Positions 29,022 through 36,213 of a stretch of 64,000 bases of DNA are shown in pieces (within the stretch, counting starts at the first letter, position 1; every line of letters begins with the position of its first letter). Below the pieces are notes generated by a model. The model did not search any database. It saw nothing but the letters and a program-made list of their open reading frames with translations, and was not told the DNA's origin. A program made the translations under genes and the position numbers. The DNA is from CAWJAP01 sp963834365 (GTDB taxonomy: Bacteria > Acidobacteriota > Vicinamibacteria > Vicinamibacterales > Vicinamibacteraceae). The DNA lies in NCBI GenBank assembly GCA_963834365.1, contig CAWIBS010000040.1, positions 221,470 to 285,469 of the forward strand, read 5' to 3'.

Positions 29022-29426
29022 ATGAACATGACTTCCCTGAACCGGATGATGACATTCGCGGTGCTCCTGCCGGGCGCGCTCGTCCTCGGCGGCTGCGAGA
29101 GCATCGGCATTCACGACGCGCAGAGCCTGCTCGCCCCGTCGTTCCGCAGCTCCGAGATCGTGGGCTTCGTGGCCGGGTTCGGCACCACGTTCGCGGCGAT
29201 CCCCGACCTGGTCAAGATGATCAAGCGGCGGTCGAGCCAGGGCATCAACCCGACGATGGCGAGCATCATGGCGGTGTTTCAGATTGCCTGGATCTACTAC
29301 GGCCTGCTGACCCTGTCGCGTCCCGTGATCGTCTGGAACGTCGTCGGCGTGGCGACGAATTCGCTGACCGTGTGGGCCTACTGGAGCTTCTCCCGCAGCG
29401 AACCGGAAGAGGCCGGCGGGCACTAG
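29022..29426 (+). CDS. SemiSWEET-like sugar transporter with lipoprotein-type N-terminal extension
   Basis: 134 residues. The last 85 form a three-helix MtN3/SWEET unit: SEIVGFVAGFGTTFAAIPDL (with the PQ-loop-like Pro), KRRSSQGINPTMASIMAVFQ, and IVWNVVGVATNSLTVWAYW. SemiSWEETs dimerise to make a sugar pore and are normally about 90 residues. Here a 45-residue leader contains a hydrophobic core and the lipobox-like LGGC, which is unusual. The start follows the GH13 stop by six bases. Presumed role: facilitated movement of glucose or sucrose linked to the two glycosidases. Confidence 0.75.
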   Translation: MNMTSLNRMMTFAVLLPGALVLGGCESIGIHDAQSLLAPSFRSSEIVGFVAGFGTTFAAIPDLVKMIKRRSSQGINPTMASIMAVFQIAWIYYGLLTLSRPVIVWNVVGVATNSLTVWAYWSFSRSEPEEAGGH

Positions 29427-29567
29427 CGGCGCCGGCGCCGAAGCCGTCGGAGCCGCTGGTGTGCGTCTTCCGCGCAGCTGATGATCTCTCTAGCGAGAAG
29501 GCGCGTGCCGCTTGTCGGGCGTGCGTCCTTCAATCGTCGTCATCGTCAGCGCCTCCCTGGCGTTGCA

Positions 29568-29714
29568 TCACTGCCAGTCCTTTCGAGTGAGGGCGAGCAG
29601 GAAACGCACGCCGATGAACGCACCGATGAACGTGGGGATGATCCTGCTGACGAACATGCTGACGAACATGTTGAGGGGGTCGATGATGAGGGCGTCGAGG
29701 GACAGGGGCTCCAT
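29568..29714 (-). CDS. Very small membrane protein candidate
   Basis: 48 residues, MEPLSLDALIIDPLNMFVSM followed by FVSRIIPTFIGAFIG and a basic tail RFLLALTRKDWQ. One or two hydrophobic helices. A 12-base stretch (MFVS) is tandemly repeated. No strong ribosome-binding site is seen and no family is recognised, so it may be spurious. It is the only protein-like frame in the 456-base gap 29427-29882. Confidence 0.3.
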   Translation of the reverse strand: MEPLSLDALIIDPLNMFVSMFVSRIIPTFIGAFIGVRFLLALTRKDWQ

Positions 29715-29882
29715 GTGAATGTCTCGCTTTCAGGTTGTGAACGGGGTTAGCTGCCGATCCGGACGGCCGCGACCAGCGCGCCGCCGGGTCTCCCTCGAAA
29801 TTGACTCCTCTTGCACTCGCGACGAAGGCGACTGTTTCTCCAAGCGCATCCGATCCTCCACCGAACGAATCGATCTGACGCG

Positions 29883-30414
29883 TCATGAGGCCGACGGGCG
29901 TTTTCTCGAACGCTGAGGAGGCCGCCGCGAGGCTTCCGGAGCCCGTGTCCCTTTCACCCGGTTCAACGCTTCAGCCTCGTCAAGAAGCGTTTCAAGCGTC
30001 TGCATCAGTGCGGCATGTCGCCTGCCCGTGCGTCCGCCAATTGGTCTCAACAGTTGGTCGTAGAGCTCTCGCATCACCGCCGCCGCGTGCACGACCAGCT
30101 CAGCGCCTCGTGCGGTCAGCTCCAGCTGAAACGCGCGCGGGATCGTCGGGGTGATCAGCGCGCCGCAGCAGGCCGGCGTGCTCCAACGCACGAGCGAGCT
30201 TCGAGACGTACATGACCTCGAGGCCAGCGAAGTCCGCGAGTTCCCGCTGGCTCGGCTTGGCGCCACTCCGCGAGAACTCGTCAAGCGAGGCCAGCAGGAG
30301 GTAGTGCGCGTGCGTCAGCCCGAACCGGTTCAAGGCCCGGTCGACGGCGACTCGCCACTTGATCGAGAGGTGCCAAAGCAGATAGCCAACGGTCTGAACG
30401 CGCCGTAGTGTCAT
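29883..30414 (-). CDS. MarR-family transcriptional regulator, one frameshift
   Basis: About 177 residues when one shift near 30140 is corrected. The first frame gives the dimerisation helix and winged helix-turn-helix (VGYLLWHLSIKWRVAVDRAL, QRELADFAGLEVMYVSKLAR, LEHAGLLRRADHPDD). The second gives the wing end and C-terminal helices (FQLELTARGAELVVHAAAVM, RELYDQLLRPIGG). The ATG at 30414 has a TTGACA/TAGAGT promoter just upstream that straddles a palindrome, suggesting autoregulation. It is divergent from a PadR gene. The ligand is unknown. Confidence 0.75.
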
Positions 30415-30421
30415 GGCGCAT

Positions 30422-30449
30422 ACTCTACATGGATATAGTCTCATGTCAA
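30422..30449 (-). promoter_or_regulatory. MarR promoter with overlapping palindromic operator
   Basis: Minus strand: -35 TTGACA (30449-30444), 16-base spacer, -10 TAGAGT (30427-30422), then seven bases to the ATG. The inverted repeat ACATG...CATGT (30427-30431 and 30442-30446) fills the spacer, an ideal place for a MarR dimer to repress its own gene. A wider repeat CTCTACA/TGTAGAG spans 30423-30429 and 30464-30470. Confidence 0.6.
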
Positions 30450-30545
30450 CTAGTGTGCGCCATTGTAGAGCTAGCGGTCACCATCAACGTCGAGAGAGTG
30501 CACGCTCGGGAGCGTCCGCGGTGCGGACGCTCGCCGGGTCCCTGC

Positions 30546-30594
30546 TTGACACGGTTACTACGCCTTGCGTAGTATTACGCCGTGCGTATTACGC
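30546..30594 (+). promoter_or_regulatory. PadR promoter with tandem 19-bp palindromic operators
   Basis: -35 TTGACA (30546-30551), 18-base spacer, -10 TAGTAT (30570-30575). Over this lies the perfect palindrome TACTACGCCTTGCGTAGTA (30556-30574), followed at a 17-base step by the related TATTACGCCGTGCGTATTA (30573-30591) and a third half-site TATTACGC (30587-30594). The PadR ATG is at 30605. The layout predicts cooperative PadR binding and autorepression. Confidence 0.7.
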
Positions 30595-30604
30595 GGAGCG
30601 GAGC

Positions 30605-30937
30605 ATGAGCCGTCGCGACGACCAGGTCGATCTCGACGAGTTCGGCCGCTTTTCGGAGCCAGCGCTCCTGATTCTGGTCAGCCTCGCGGAGAGTCCGAAG
30701 CACGGGTACGCGATCACCGAGGACATCGCGGCCTTTGCCGGCGTCCGGTTTGGTCCCGGTTCGCTCTACGGGGCCATCGCCCGGCTGGACTCGCGGGGGA
30801 TGATCGAAGCACTCGAGGCGGAGGACCGCCGCAATCCCTACCGGCTCACCGCCCGCGGCGAGAAGGCGCTCCGCGCGAGGCTCACGAGCATGCAGGCGCT
30901 GGCGCGCGTGGGACAGAAACGGCTGGCCAACGCATGA
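30605..30937 (+). CDS. PadR-family transcriptional regulator
   Basis: 110 residues: an N-terminal winged helix (EPALLILVSLAESPKHGYAI, FGPGSLYGAIARLDSRGMIE, NPYRLTARGEKALRARL) and a short C-terminal helix, as in small PadR proteins. GGAGCGGAG precedes the ATG. The stop overlaps the start of the following membrane-protein gene (ATGA), a pairing common in acidobacteria where PadR controls a linked membrane protein or permease. Tandem palindromes over the promoter point to autorepression. Confidence 0.85.
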   Translation: MSRRDDQVDLDEFGRFSEPALLILVSLAESPKHGYAITEDIAAFAGVRFGPGSLYGAIARLDSRGMIEALEAEDRRNPYRLTARGEKALRARLTSMQALARVGQKRLANA

Positions 30938-31449
30938 CGTGGCTGGTGAAGCTGTATCCGCCCGCCTGGCGGCGCCGATACGGTCGCGAGCTCACCCAGC
31001 TGATCGCGACCCAGCCGATGTCGGTGGCGACGGCGATCGATCTCGTCGCCGGCGCGATCGATGCCTGGATGCGTCCACAGTCGTCCGTGGCCGTCTCGGC
31101 CACGTCCGGTGCGGAAGGAGCCACGATGCTGGCGAAGATGATGCAGCTCAGATGCGCGGGCCACGGCCCCACCGTGACGTCCGCCGATGTCTGGAAGAGC
31201 CTCGTGGTCACGCTCGGAGGGACGGTGGTCCTGACGCTCTTCTGGATATGGGCCAACCGTCGGTTCGCACAGAACCCGTACATCGACGTCCTTGGCCTGA
31301 TGGCCTATTCGGTCCCGATCCTCGTGGGCCTTCGCTATACCTCGCTCAAAGGGCGCCCGTCGCGCGTGCAGGCCATCTTCATCCTCGGCCTGAGCGCGAT
31401 CCTGCTCGCGATCGCGCTGATCGCCGCGTGGCTCAACGCTCGAGTCTAG
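30934..31449 (+). CDS. PadR-linked membrane protein
   Basis: 171 residues. The N-terminus has the motif LYPPAWRRRYGRELTQLI, a cytoplasmic amphipathic segment seen in many membrane proteins encoded next to PadR regulators. It is followed by three predicted membrane helices (VVTLGGTVVLTLFWIWANRR, IDVLGLMAYSVPILVGL, AIFILGLSAILLAIALIAAW). Overlaps the PadR stop by four bases, hence co-expressed and probably PadR-controlled. Function unknown. Confidence 0.7.
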   Translation: MTWLVKLYPPAWRRRYGRELTQLIATQPMSVATAIDLVAGAIDAWMRPQSSVAVSATSGAEGATMLAKMMQLRCAGHGPTVTSADVWKSLVVTLGGTVVLTLFWIWANRRFAQNPYIDVLGLMAYSVPILVGLRYTSLKGRPSRVQAIFILGLSAILLAIALIAAWLNARV

Positions 31450-31518
31450 CCAGGAGCCCGCGTCCGATGCAGCTCAAGACGTGGATCAGGATCCCGGAGT
31501 AGCATCGTCGCAAAGACG

Positions 31519-33138
31519 ATGACGCGGGCGAAGACGATCCGGGCCGGGGCGGTGTATCGATGGACGGTCGTCCTGTCGTCGGTCTGGCTGTTCGCGCACT
31601 GTGGCACGCGCACGCGGCTGCCCACGCCCGCGCAATCCGCCGACGTGGCGCGCGCAGACGCGCTCGTTCGCGACGGCTGTTACCGGTGCCTCCGGGACGC
31701 GCTCGCCCTCTACTCGGATCTCATCGCCCCTGCGGACCGGCCGTTGCCGATCGCGGTGAGCGGCGCGTTCGGAACATCGCTCCTGCTCGCCGTTCGCGAG
31801 AAGGAACTGGGTCTCGACCCCGAAGCGTCGCTGGCGCGCGCGAAGACGCTGCTTTCCCGGCTCGCCGCGAGCGCGCCGCCGCCGATCGAGCCGCGGGCCG
31901 ACCCGTCGATCCTCCTCGAGGCGGCAGAGGCCGTCACCGGCGATCAATCGGGGCTCGATGCCGAGGAACGCCAGCAGCGCGACGACGCTCGTCAACAGAC
32001 GTCGGACGAGGCGCCCGTGCGGGCGGCTCGCGTCAGGGCGGCGCTTGCGAAGCATCCCCCGACCGATGTGGTTGCGGCGTATCTCGTTCTCGCCCTGGAA
32101 TGCGAGCAGCCACGGCGGCAACCCGCGTCCGGCGCTGCCCCTCTGCCCGCCCAGCCAGTCGACTCTCCGTTGCTGCGATATCGGCGCGCCATCTGCGGCG
32201 GCGGCCCCACGACGGCGCTCGCGCCATTGCGAGAGGCCGATCCCCGCTGGACCGAGGTCGACTACTTCGAAGGCAAGTACGAGATGGGCAGTCCATCGCG
32301 GGCGGCGGAGCCCGCTCGCGCCGCCGCACTCCTCGCATCGGCGGCGGACGCCTTTCCCGACTCGATCGCCGTCCGCATGCTCCTCGCGAAGGCGCAGGAG
32401 ATGAACGGCGAGTTCGCCGCGTCGCTCGCGAGCTTCGACCGGGTCGTCGCGTCGAAGCCGGCGCACGTCGACGCGCGGCTCGGCCGGGTGAGAAACCTGA
32501 GCGTCCTCGGCCGCGCGGACGAAGGGCTCGCCGCGGCCACGACGCTCATCGATGCCGGCACGTGGCACGTCGGCGACGCGTACTACTGGCGCGCGTGGAA
32601 CGCGTATCAGCTGCGCCGGCTGGACGCGGCGTGGACCGACGTGCAGCACGCGATGCGCCTGCTGGCCAATACGAGTGTCTATGCGCTCGCGGGGTCCATT
32701 GCCTACGCGCGCCGGGACCTCGACACGGCCGTGCGCCACTTCGACACCGCGTTCCAGATCGATCCGTCGAATTGCCTGGCGACCTGGTCCTCCGGGCTGG
32801 TGCACCTCGATCAGCTGGCGTGGCCGGGTGCGGCGGACCGGTTCACGAAGGCGACGAGCTGCTTCGCGGGCGCGGCCACGTCCGCGCGGACGGACATGGC
32901 GAAGTTCAGTCAATCGGCCCTGGATCCGGCCGTCAAGGCCGATCGCATCGACAGCGCCCGCAAGCGGATGGAGTCGGCGGAGGAGCTCCACGGCCAGTCG
33001 GCCCTCAATGCCGCGCAGAGCTACGTCCACACCGGCGAACGAACGCTCGCGCTGGCTTACGTCGAGCTCGCGCAAGGACATCCGGCCACGCGCGACAAGG
33101 CGCTCGCCCTCAGGTCCCGCATCGACGACATGCGCTGA
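31519..33138 (+). CDS. Exported tetratricopeptide repeat protein
   Basis: 539 residues. The N-terminus RWTVVLSSVWLFAHCGTRTR is a signal peptide; the Cys could be a lipobox, though His before it is not canonical. The C-terminal two thirds contain TPR-like helices: GEFAASLASFDRVVASKPAH, YYWRAWNAYQLRRLDAAWTD, RRDLDTAVRHFDTAFQIDPS, and TGERTLALAYVELAQGHPAT. It begins 70 bases after the PadR-linked membrane gene on the same strand and may share its transcript. No enzymatic motif. Confidence 0.75.
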   Translation: MTRAKTIRAGAVYRWTVVLSSVWLFAHCGTRTRLPTPAQSADVARADALVRDGCYRCLRDALALYSDLIAPADRPLPIAVSGAFGTSLLLAVREKELGLDPEASLARAKTLLSRLAASAPPPIEPRADPSILLEAAEAVTGDQSGLDAEERQQRDDARQQTSDEAPVRAARVRAALAKHPPTDVVAAYLVLALECEQPRRQPASGAAPLPAQPVDSPLLRYRRAICGGGPTTALAPLREADPRWTEVDYFEGKYEMGSPSRAAEPARAAALLASAADAFPDSIAVRMLLAKAQEMNGEFAASLASFDRVVASKPAHVDARLGRVRNLSVLGRADEGLAAATTLIDAGTWHVGDAYYWRAWNAYQLRRLDAAWTDVQHAMRLLANTSVYALAGSIAYARRDLDTAVRHFDTAFQIDPSNCLATWSSGLVHLDQLAWPGAADRFTKATSCFAGAATSARTDMAKFSQSALDPAVKADRIDSARKRMESAEELHGQSALNAAQSYVHTGERTLALAYVELAQGHPATRDKALALRSRIDDMR

Positions 33139-33406
33139 CGCGCCATCACCCGGGCTCGCGGTCCATCCATTCGAAATAGGCGGGGTCGACTGCCCGAGCC
33201 CCTCGGCGCTACCAATCAGACTGGTACCGGGCGGGTGCGCGTCCACATCAACATCCCGTGTTCGGGTTTCATGCTCAACCCCAGTATTCGTCGAGGTTCG
33301 AGGACGGTTGTCGTCCCGTCTACGCCCAACCGTGAGAGCCCAAAGACGAGCTCCTGCCAGGACCGAAGCTTGCAACGGAAATCGATCGACGGGGAGGAGC
33401 TGAGCA

Positions 33407-33613
33407 ATGAACGTCTCGACTGCCGTCGCACTCACGCTTGTGCTCTGCATCGCACTGTGGGTTCCGTTCTTCATCATGAACCGTCGAGGGAAGGCGCGCG
33501 GCCACACCTGGTTCACATGGTGGAAGCCGAGGGGTCACCCCGACATTGGCCCGGACATTGGATTTCGCCAGACTCGACCGGACGCAGATGATGCGCGGCG
33601 GGCTCGTCACTGA
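33407..33613 (+). CDS. Small single-pass membrane protein
   Basis: 68 residues: one membrane helix (VALTLVLCIALWVPFFIM), a basic NRRGKARGH stop-transfer, WFTWWKPRG, and a tail with the duplicated DIGPDIG. A strong GGGGAGGAG ribosome-binding site precedes the ATG. No family recognised. The upstream gap 33139-33406 contains only a small inverted repeat (TACCA/TGGTA, 33210-33226). Confidence 0.6.
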   Translation: MNVSTAVALTLVLCIALWVPFFIMNRRGKARGHTWFTWWKPRGHPDIGPDIGFRQTRPDADDARRARH

Positions 33614-34160
33614 TGGTGTGATGGCATCACGGCAACCTGCGCAGCCACGTCGCTGGCCGTGTCGGCCGCTTCCTCGAACGCCGCCGCCGTCGTCGCCGAC
33701 AGCAGCCTGGCACTCGGCGGCAGCGGCACGACCCGCACGCTGACCATCATGCCCGTTGCCGACGCGTTCGGCGAGACGACGATCACGCTCGAGGTCTCAG
33801 GGTCCTGCCGCTCGTAGATCCACCCGAAGTCGCGCCCCGAGTACATCAGCCGCAGCAGGAACAGCCACGCCTTGCGCCGCTCGCCCGCCACGTCGACCAG
33901 GACCTCGAAGAAGTCCACGTCGCCCAGATCGCCCGGCCGATACGTCAGCGGGACGAAGACCTCGCGCCGCTGGCGTTTCCACTCCGCCACGGCGGCCCGC
34001 ACGAGCGTGACGCCGATGCGATGGCCCTCGGCGCTTGGGCGCGCCGCTCCACTTCACCTTCTTGACAGGCTTCGCCCAAGCGGCCGGCACCGTGCGATGC
34101 AGGACGTCGAGGCCCTCTGCGGACGTTTGGATTCGCAAGAAGGAGCGGTCTTGGGATTCG
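33607..34160 (-). pseudogene. IS21-family transposase (IstA-like) remnant
   Basis: A 131-codon open piece contains VAEWKRQRREVFVPLTYRPG, then DLGDVDFFEVLVDVAGERRK, RKAWLFLLRLMYSGRDFGWI and YERQDPE. This is the start of the IstA-type DDE core, with the first catalytic Asp in VDFFEVLVD. Upstream, in another frame, AEGHRIGVTLVRAAVAEWK and WAKPVKKVKWSG continue it. The rest of the DDE domain, the helix-turn-helix end and the IstB ATPase are missing, and the C-terminal half reads into unrelated sequence. So this is a truncated, frameshifted insertion-sequence fragment. No terminal inverted repeats were found. Confidence 0.65.
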
Positions 34161-34180
34161 CCGCTGAGGCACTGTAGAAT
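34151..34180 (+). promoter_or_regulatory. Promoter of the B12-binding radical SAM gene, probable leaderless start
   Basis: -35 TTGGGA, 18-base spacer, -10 TAGAAT (34175-34180). The GTG start follows nine bases later with no ribosome-binding site, which suggests a leaderless or nearly leaderless transcript. Confidence 0.45.
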
Positions 34181-34189
34181 GCCACTGCT

Positions 34190-35803
34190 GTGCGAGCCTT
34201 CCTGGTCCACGTTCGCGATCCGCAGTTTTACGCCATCACAGGGCACACGCGGGCCGCGAACGGCCGTCTGCAGGTCATGGGATTTCCACCGATCGGCATC
34301 ATGTCCCTCTCCTCGGTGCTCAAGCGCGCCGGCCACGAGGTCACAATGTTCGATCAGGCCAATCCCGCCACGCCCAACAGCGTCATCGTCGACGAGCTGC
34401 GGCGGCAGAAGCCGGACCTCGTCGGCATGAGCTTCCTGTCGACCACGAGCTATCCCTACGCCAAGATCCTCGCGCGGCAGCTGCGCGCGGCCGATGCCAA
34501 CGTCAAGCTGGCGTTCGGCGGGGTGTTCGCGACGCTGAACGCGCCATTGATCAAGGCGCAGTGCCAGGAAGTCGACTTCGTGTGCCGGGGCGACGGCGAG
34601 CAACTCATCGTCGACCTGCTCGAGCGCCTGAACGATCCCGATACGGTGACGGGCGTCACCTGGCAGGAGAAGGACGGCACGCTCCGCAACAACCCGAACC
34701 GGGATCTGCCGCGCGATCTCGACCAGTGGCCCTTCCCCGACCGCGAGAGCCTGCCGCTCGACTTCGTCGAGTCGATGCCGCTCGACGTCCCGGCCGTGCT
34801 GTCGCGGGATCGCTTCACCACGATGCAGACGTCGCGCGGCTGTCCCTGGCCCTGCGTGTTCTGCGATATCCCGATCTTCAACGAGGGCAAGTGGCGGGCG
34901 CGGACCCCCGCCCACGTCATTGCGGAGTTCGAGCAGCTGCGGAAGGATGGCTACGGCTCGGTCTACTTCGTGGATGACCACTTCCTGCTCCAGCCCAAGC
35001 GCATCGAGGCGATCTGCGACGGCCTCATCGCCGCAAAGAATCCGATCAAATACGGGCTCGAGGGCCGCGTCGATTCGGTTGCGCAGCACCTCTTCCCCAA
35101 GCTCGCGCAATCCGGATGCCGGACGATCATGTTCGGCATCGAGAGCGGCAGCCAGAAGATCCTCGACCGTCTCAAGAAGGAGCAAACCCTCGCGCAGATC
35201 GAAACGGCGGTCACCAATGCCAAGGCCGCCGGCATTGAAATCGTCCACGGCTTCTTCGTCGTCGGTATTCCCGACGAGACCGAGGAGGACCTGCGGGCCA
35301 CGTTCCGCTTTGCGTCGAAGATCCGCATCGATAGCTTCGGCTTCAATCGCCTGTGTGTCTATCGCGGGACGCCGCTGTGGCAGGAGTACGTCAAGCGCGG
35401 GCTCGTCAACGACGCCCTCGACTGGTACAAGTACTTCAAGTGCACCTCGATCGATCCAAGCTGCCTGGCGGGAGAAGAAGTCCACCGCATCCGATCGGAG
35501 GAGCTGCGGAAGCTCATCCTCTACAAGTTCACGCACTTCCCCATCCAGACCTTCCGACTGCTGCGGCGGTTCCTGCGTTTCATGCCGCTGCGCGACGTGA
35601 TCTACCTGATTGCGAAGCCCTTTCTCGGCAAGAAGGCGGGGGCGACGAACGCCGAAGTGGTCTCGCGCGCCGTCGAGCATGCCGACGCAAAGAGTGCCGC
35701 GGCAGACCTCACCCACCTCTCGGACGACGCGCTGGAGCTTGCGATCGCTGGATCCAAGGCCGAGCGCGCTCGGATCCAGGCGATGGCCGAAGCCCGCGAG
35801 TGA
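34190..35803 (+). CDS. B12-binding domain radical SAM protein (BchE/class B methylase-like)
   Basis: 537 residues. The N-terminal cobalamin-binding Rossmann domain spans about 1-150 (FPPIGIMSLSSVLKRAGHEV, DLVGMSFLSTTSYPYAKILA, KLAFGGVFATLN). The radical SAM core follows with CPWPCVFC (CxxxCxxC) at about 220-227, GSVYFVDDHFLLQPKRIEAI, and MFGIESGSQKILDRL. A C-terminal helical domain ends the protein. The GTG start has no Shine-Dalgarno site but a -10 box nine bases upstream. Homologs act in bacteriochlorophyll, hopanoid (HpnP/HpnR) and phosphonate methylations; no pathway partner lies nearby, so the substrate is open. Confidence 0.85.
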   Translation: MRAFLVHVRDPQFYAITGHTRAANGRLQVMGFPPIGIMSLSSVLKRAGHEVTMFDQANPATPNSVIVDELRRQKPDLVGMSFLSTTSYPYAKILARQLRAADANVKLAFGGVFATLNAPLIKAQCQEVDFVCRGDGEQLIVDLLERLNDPDTVTGVTWQEKDGTLRNNPNRDLPRDLDQWPFPDRESLPLDFVESMPLDVPAVLSRDRFTTMQTSRGCPWPCVFCDIPIFNEGKWRARTPAHVIAEFEQLRKDGYGSVYFVDDHFLLQPKRIEAICDGLIAAKNPIKYGLEGRVDSVAQHLFPKLAQSGCRTIMFGIESGSQKILDRLKKEQTLAQIETAVTNAKAAGIEIVHGFFVVGIPDETEEDLRATFRFASKIRIDSFGFNRLCVYRGTPLWQEYVKRGLVNDALDWYKYFKCTSIDPSCLAGEEVHRIRSEELRKLILYKFTHFPIQTFRLLRRFLRFMPLRDVIYLIAKPFLGKKAGATNAEVVSRAVEHADAKSAAADLTHLSDDALELAIAGSKAERARIQAMAEARE

Positions 35804-36075
35804 TCAGCTTTCAATTCCGCGGCGGCCACAACGTACGATGTCCGTGCGGTAGCCTGGTTCGGCGTTGAATGTTCCACTGTCGCCGATCCTGTTCTCTAGC
35901 GAAGCTCTGCCCCGCCAAGCCCTTTCGTTCACCCCACCACATGAGCTAGCTGCCTGCCCACTCTGGCTGGCCTACGCCTCCGACATACCGGACTGCATAG
36001 ACATATCCCGGACTGCATAGACTGAGACTTGCCACGTCGTACGCATTTCGCACCGAATTACCGCGCGCGTGCGGT
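35804..36075. other. Gap with a short tandem repeat
   Basis: No gene supported. Two imperfect copies of an 18-20 base unit (ACATACCGGACTGCATAG and ACATATCCCGGACTGCATAG) lie at 35983-36022. The remainder up to the sigma-54-type promoter at 36076 has no open frame with protein-like composition. Confidence 0.5.
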
Positions 36076-36091
36076 TGGCACTCCTTCTGCA
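36076..36091 (+). promoter_or_regulatory. Sigma-54-type (-24/-12) promoter for giant protein 1
   Basis: TGGCACTCCTTCTGCA: TGGCAC matches fully at -24 and CTGCA differs from TTGCA by one base at -12; the GG-GC distance is exactly 10. It lies 123 bases before the ATG at 36214, which has a strong AGGAGGG ribosome-binding site. Confidence 0.7.
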
Positions 36092-36213
36092 CGTGGCCGC
36101 GCCAGTCCCCACGGAATGCCGGGCGGTGAGCGGGTAGTCAACACGATGCCCGTTCTTGGCCATGCCCTGTCCCCGTGACAGTTGCGTCCAGTCGTGCAGA
36201 GGAGGGAAGCCCG

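Noticed and set aside
29428..29439. GGCGCCGGCGCC palindrome after SemiSWEET as a terminator
   Set aside because: Self-complementary but no T run and expected by chance in such GC-rich DNA.
31486..33516. 676-codon minus-strand frame opposite the TPR protein
   Set aside because: High-GC antisense artefact; the plus frame has signal peptide and TPR repeats.
33797..35716. 639-codon minus-strand frame opposite the B12 radical SAM gene
   Set aside because: Shadow of a strongly conserved plus-strand gene; composition is Asp/Arg/Val-rich without domains.
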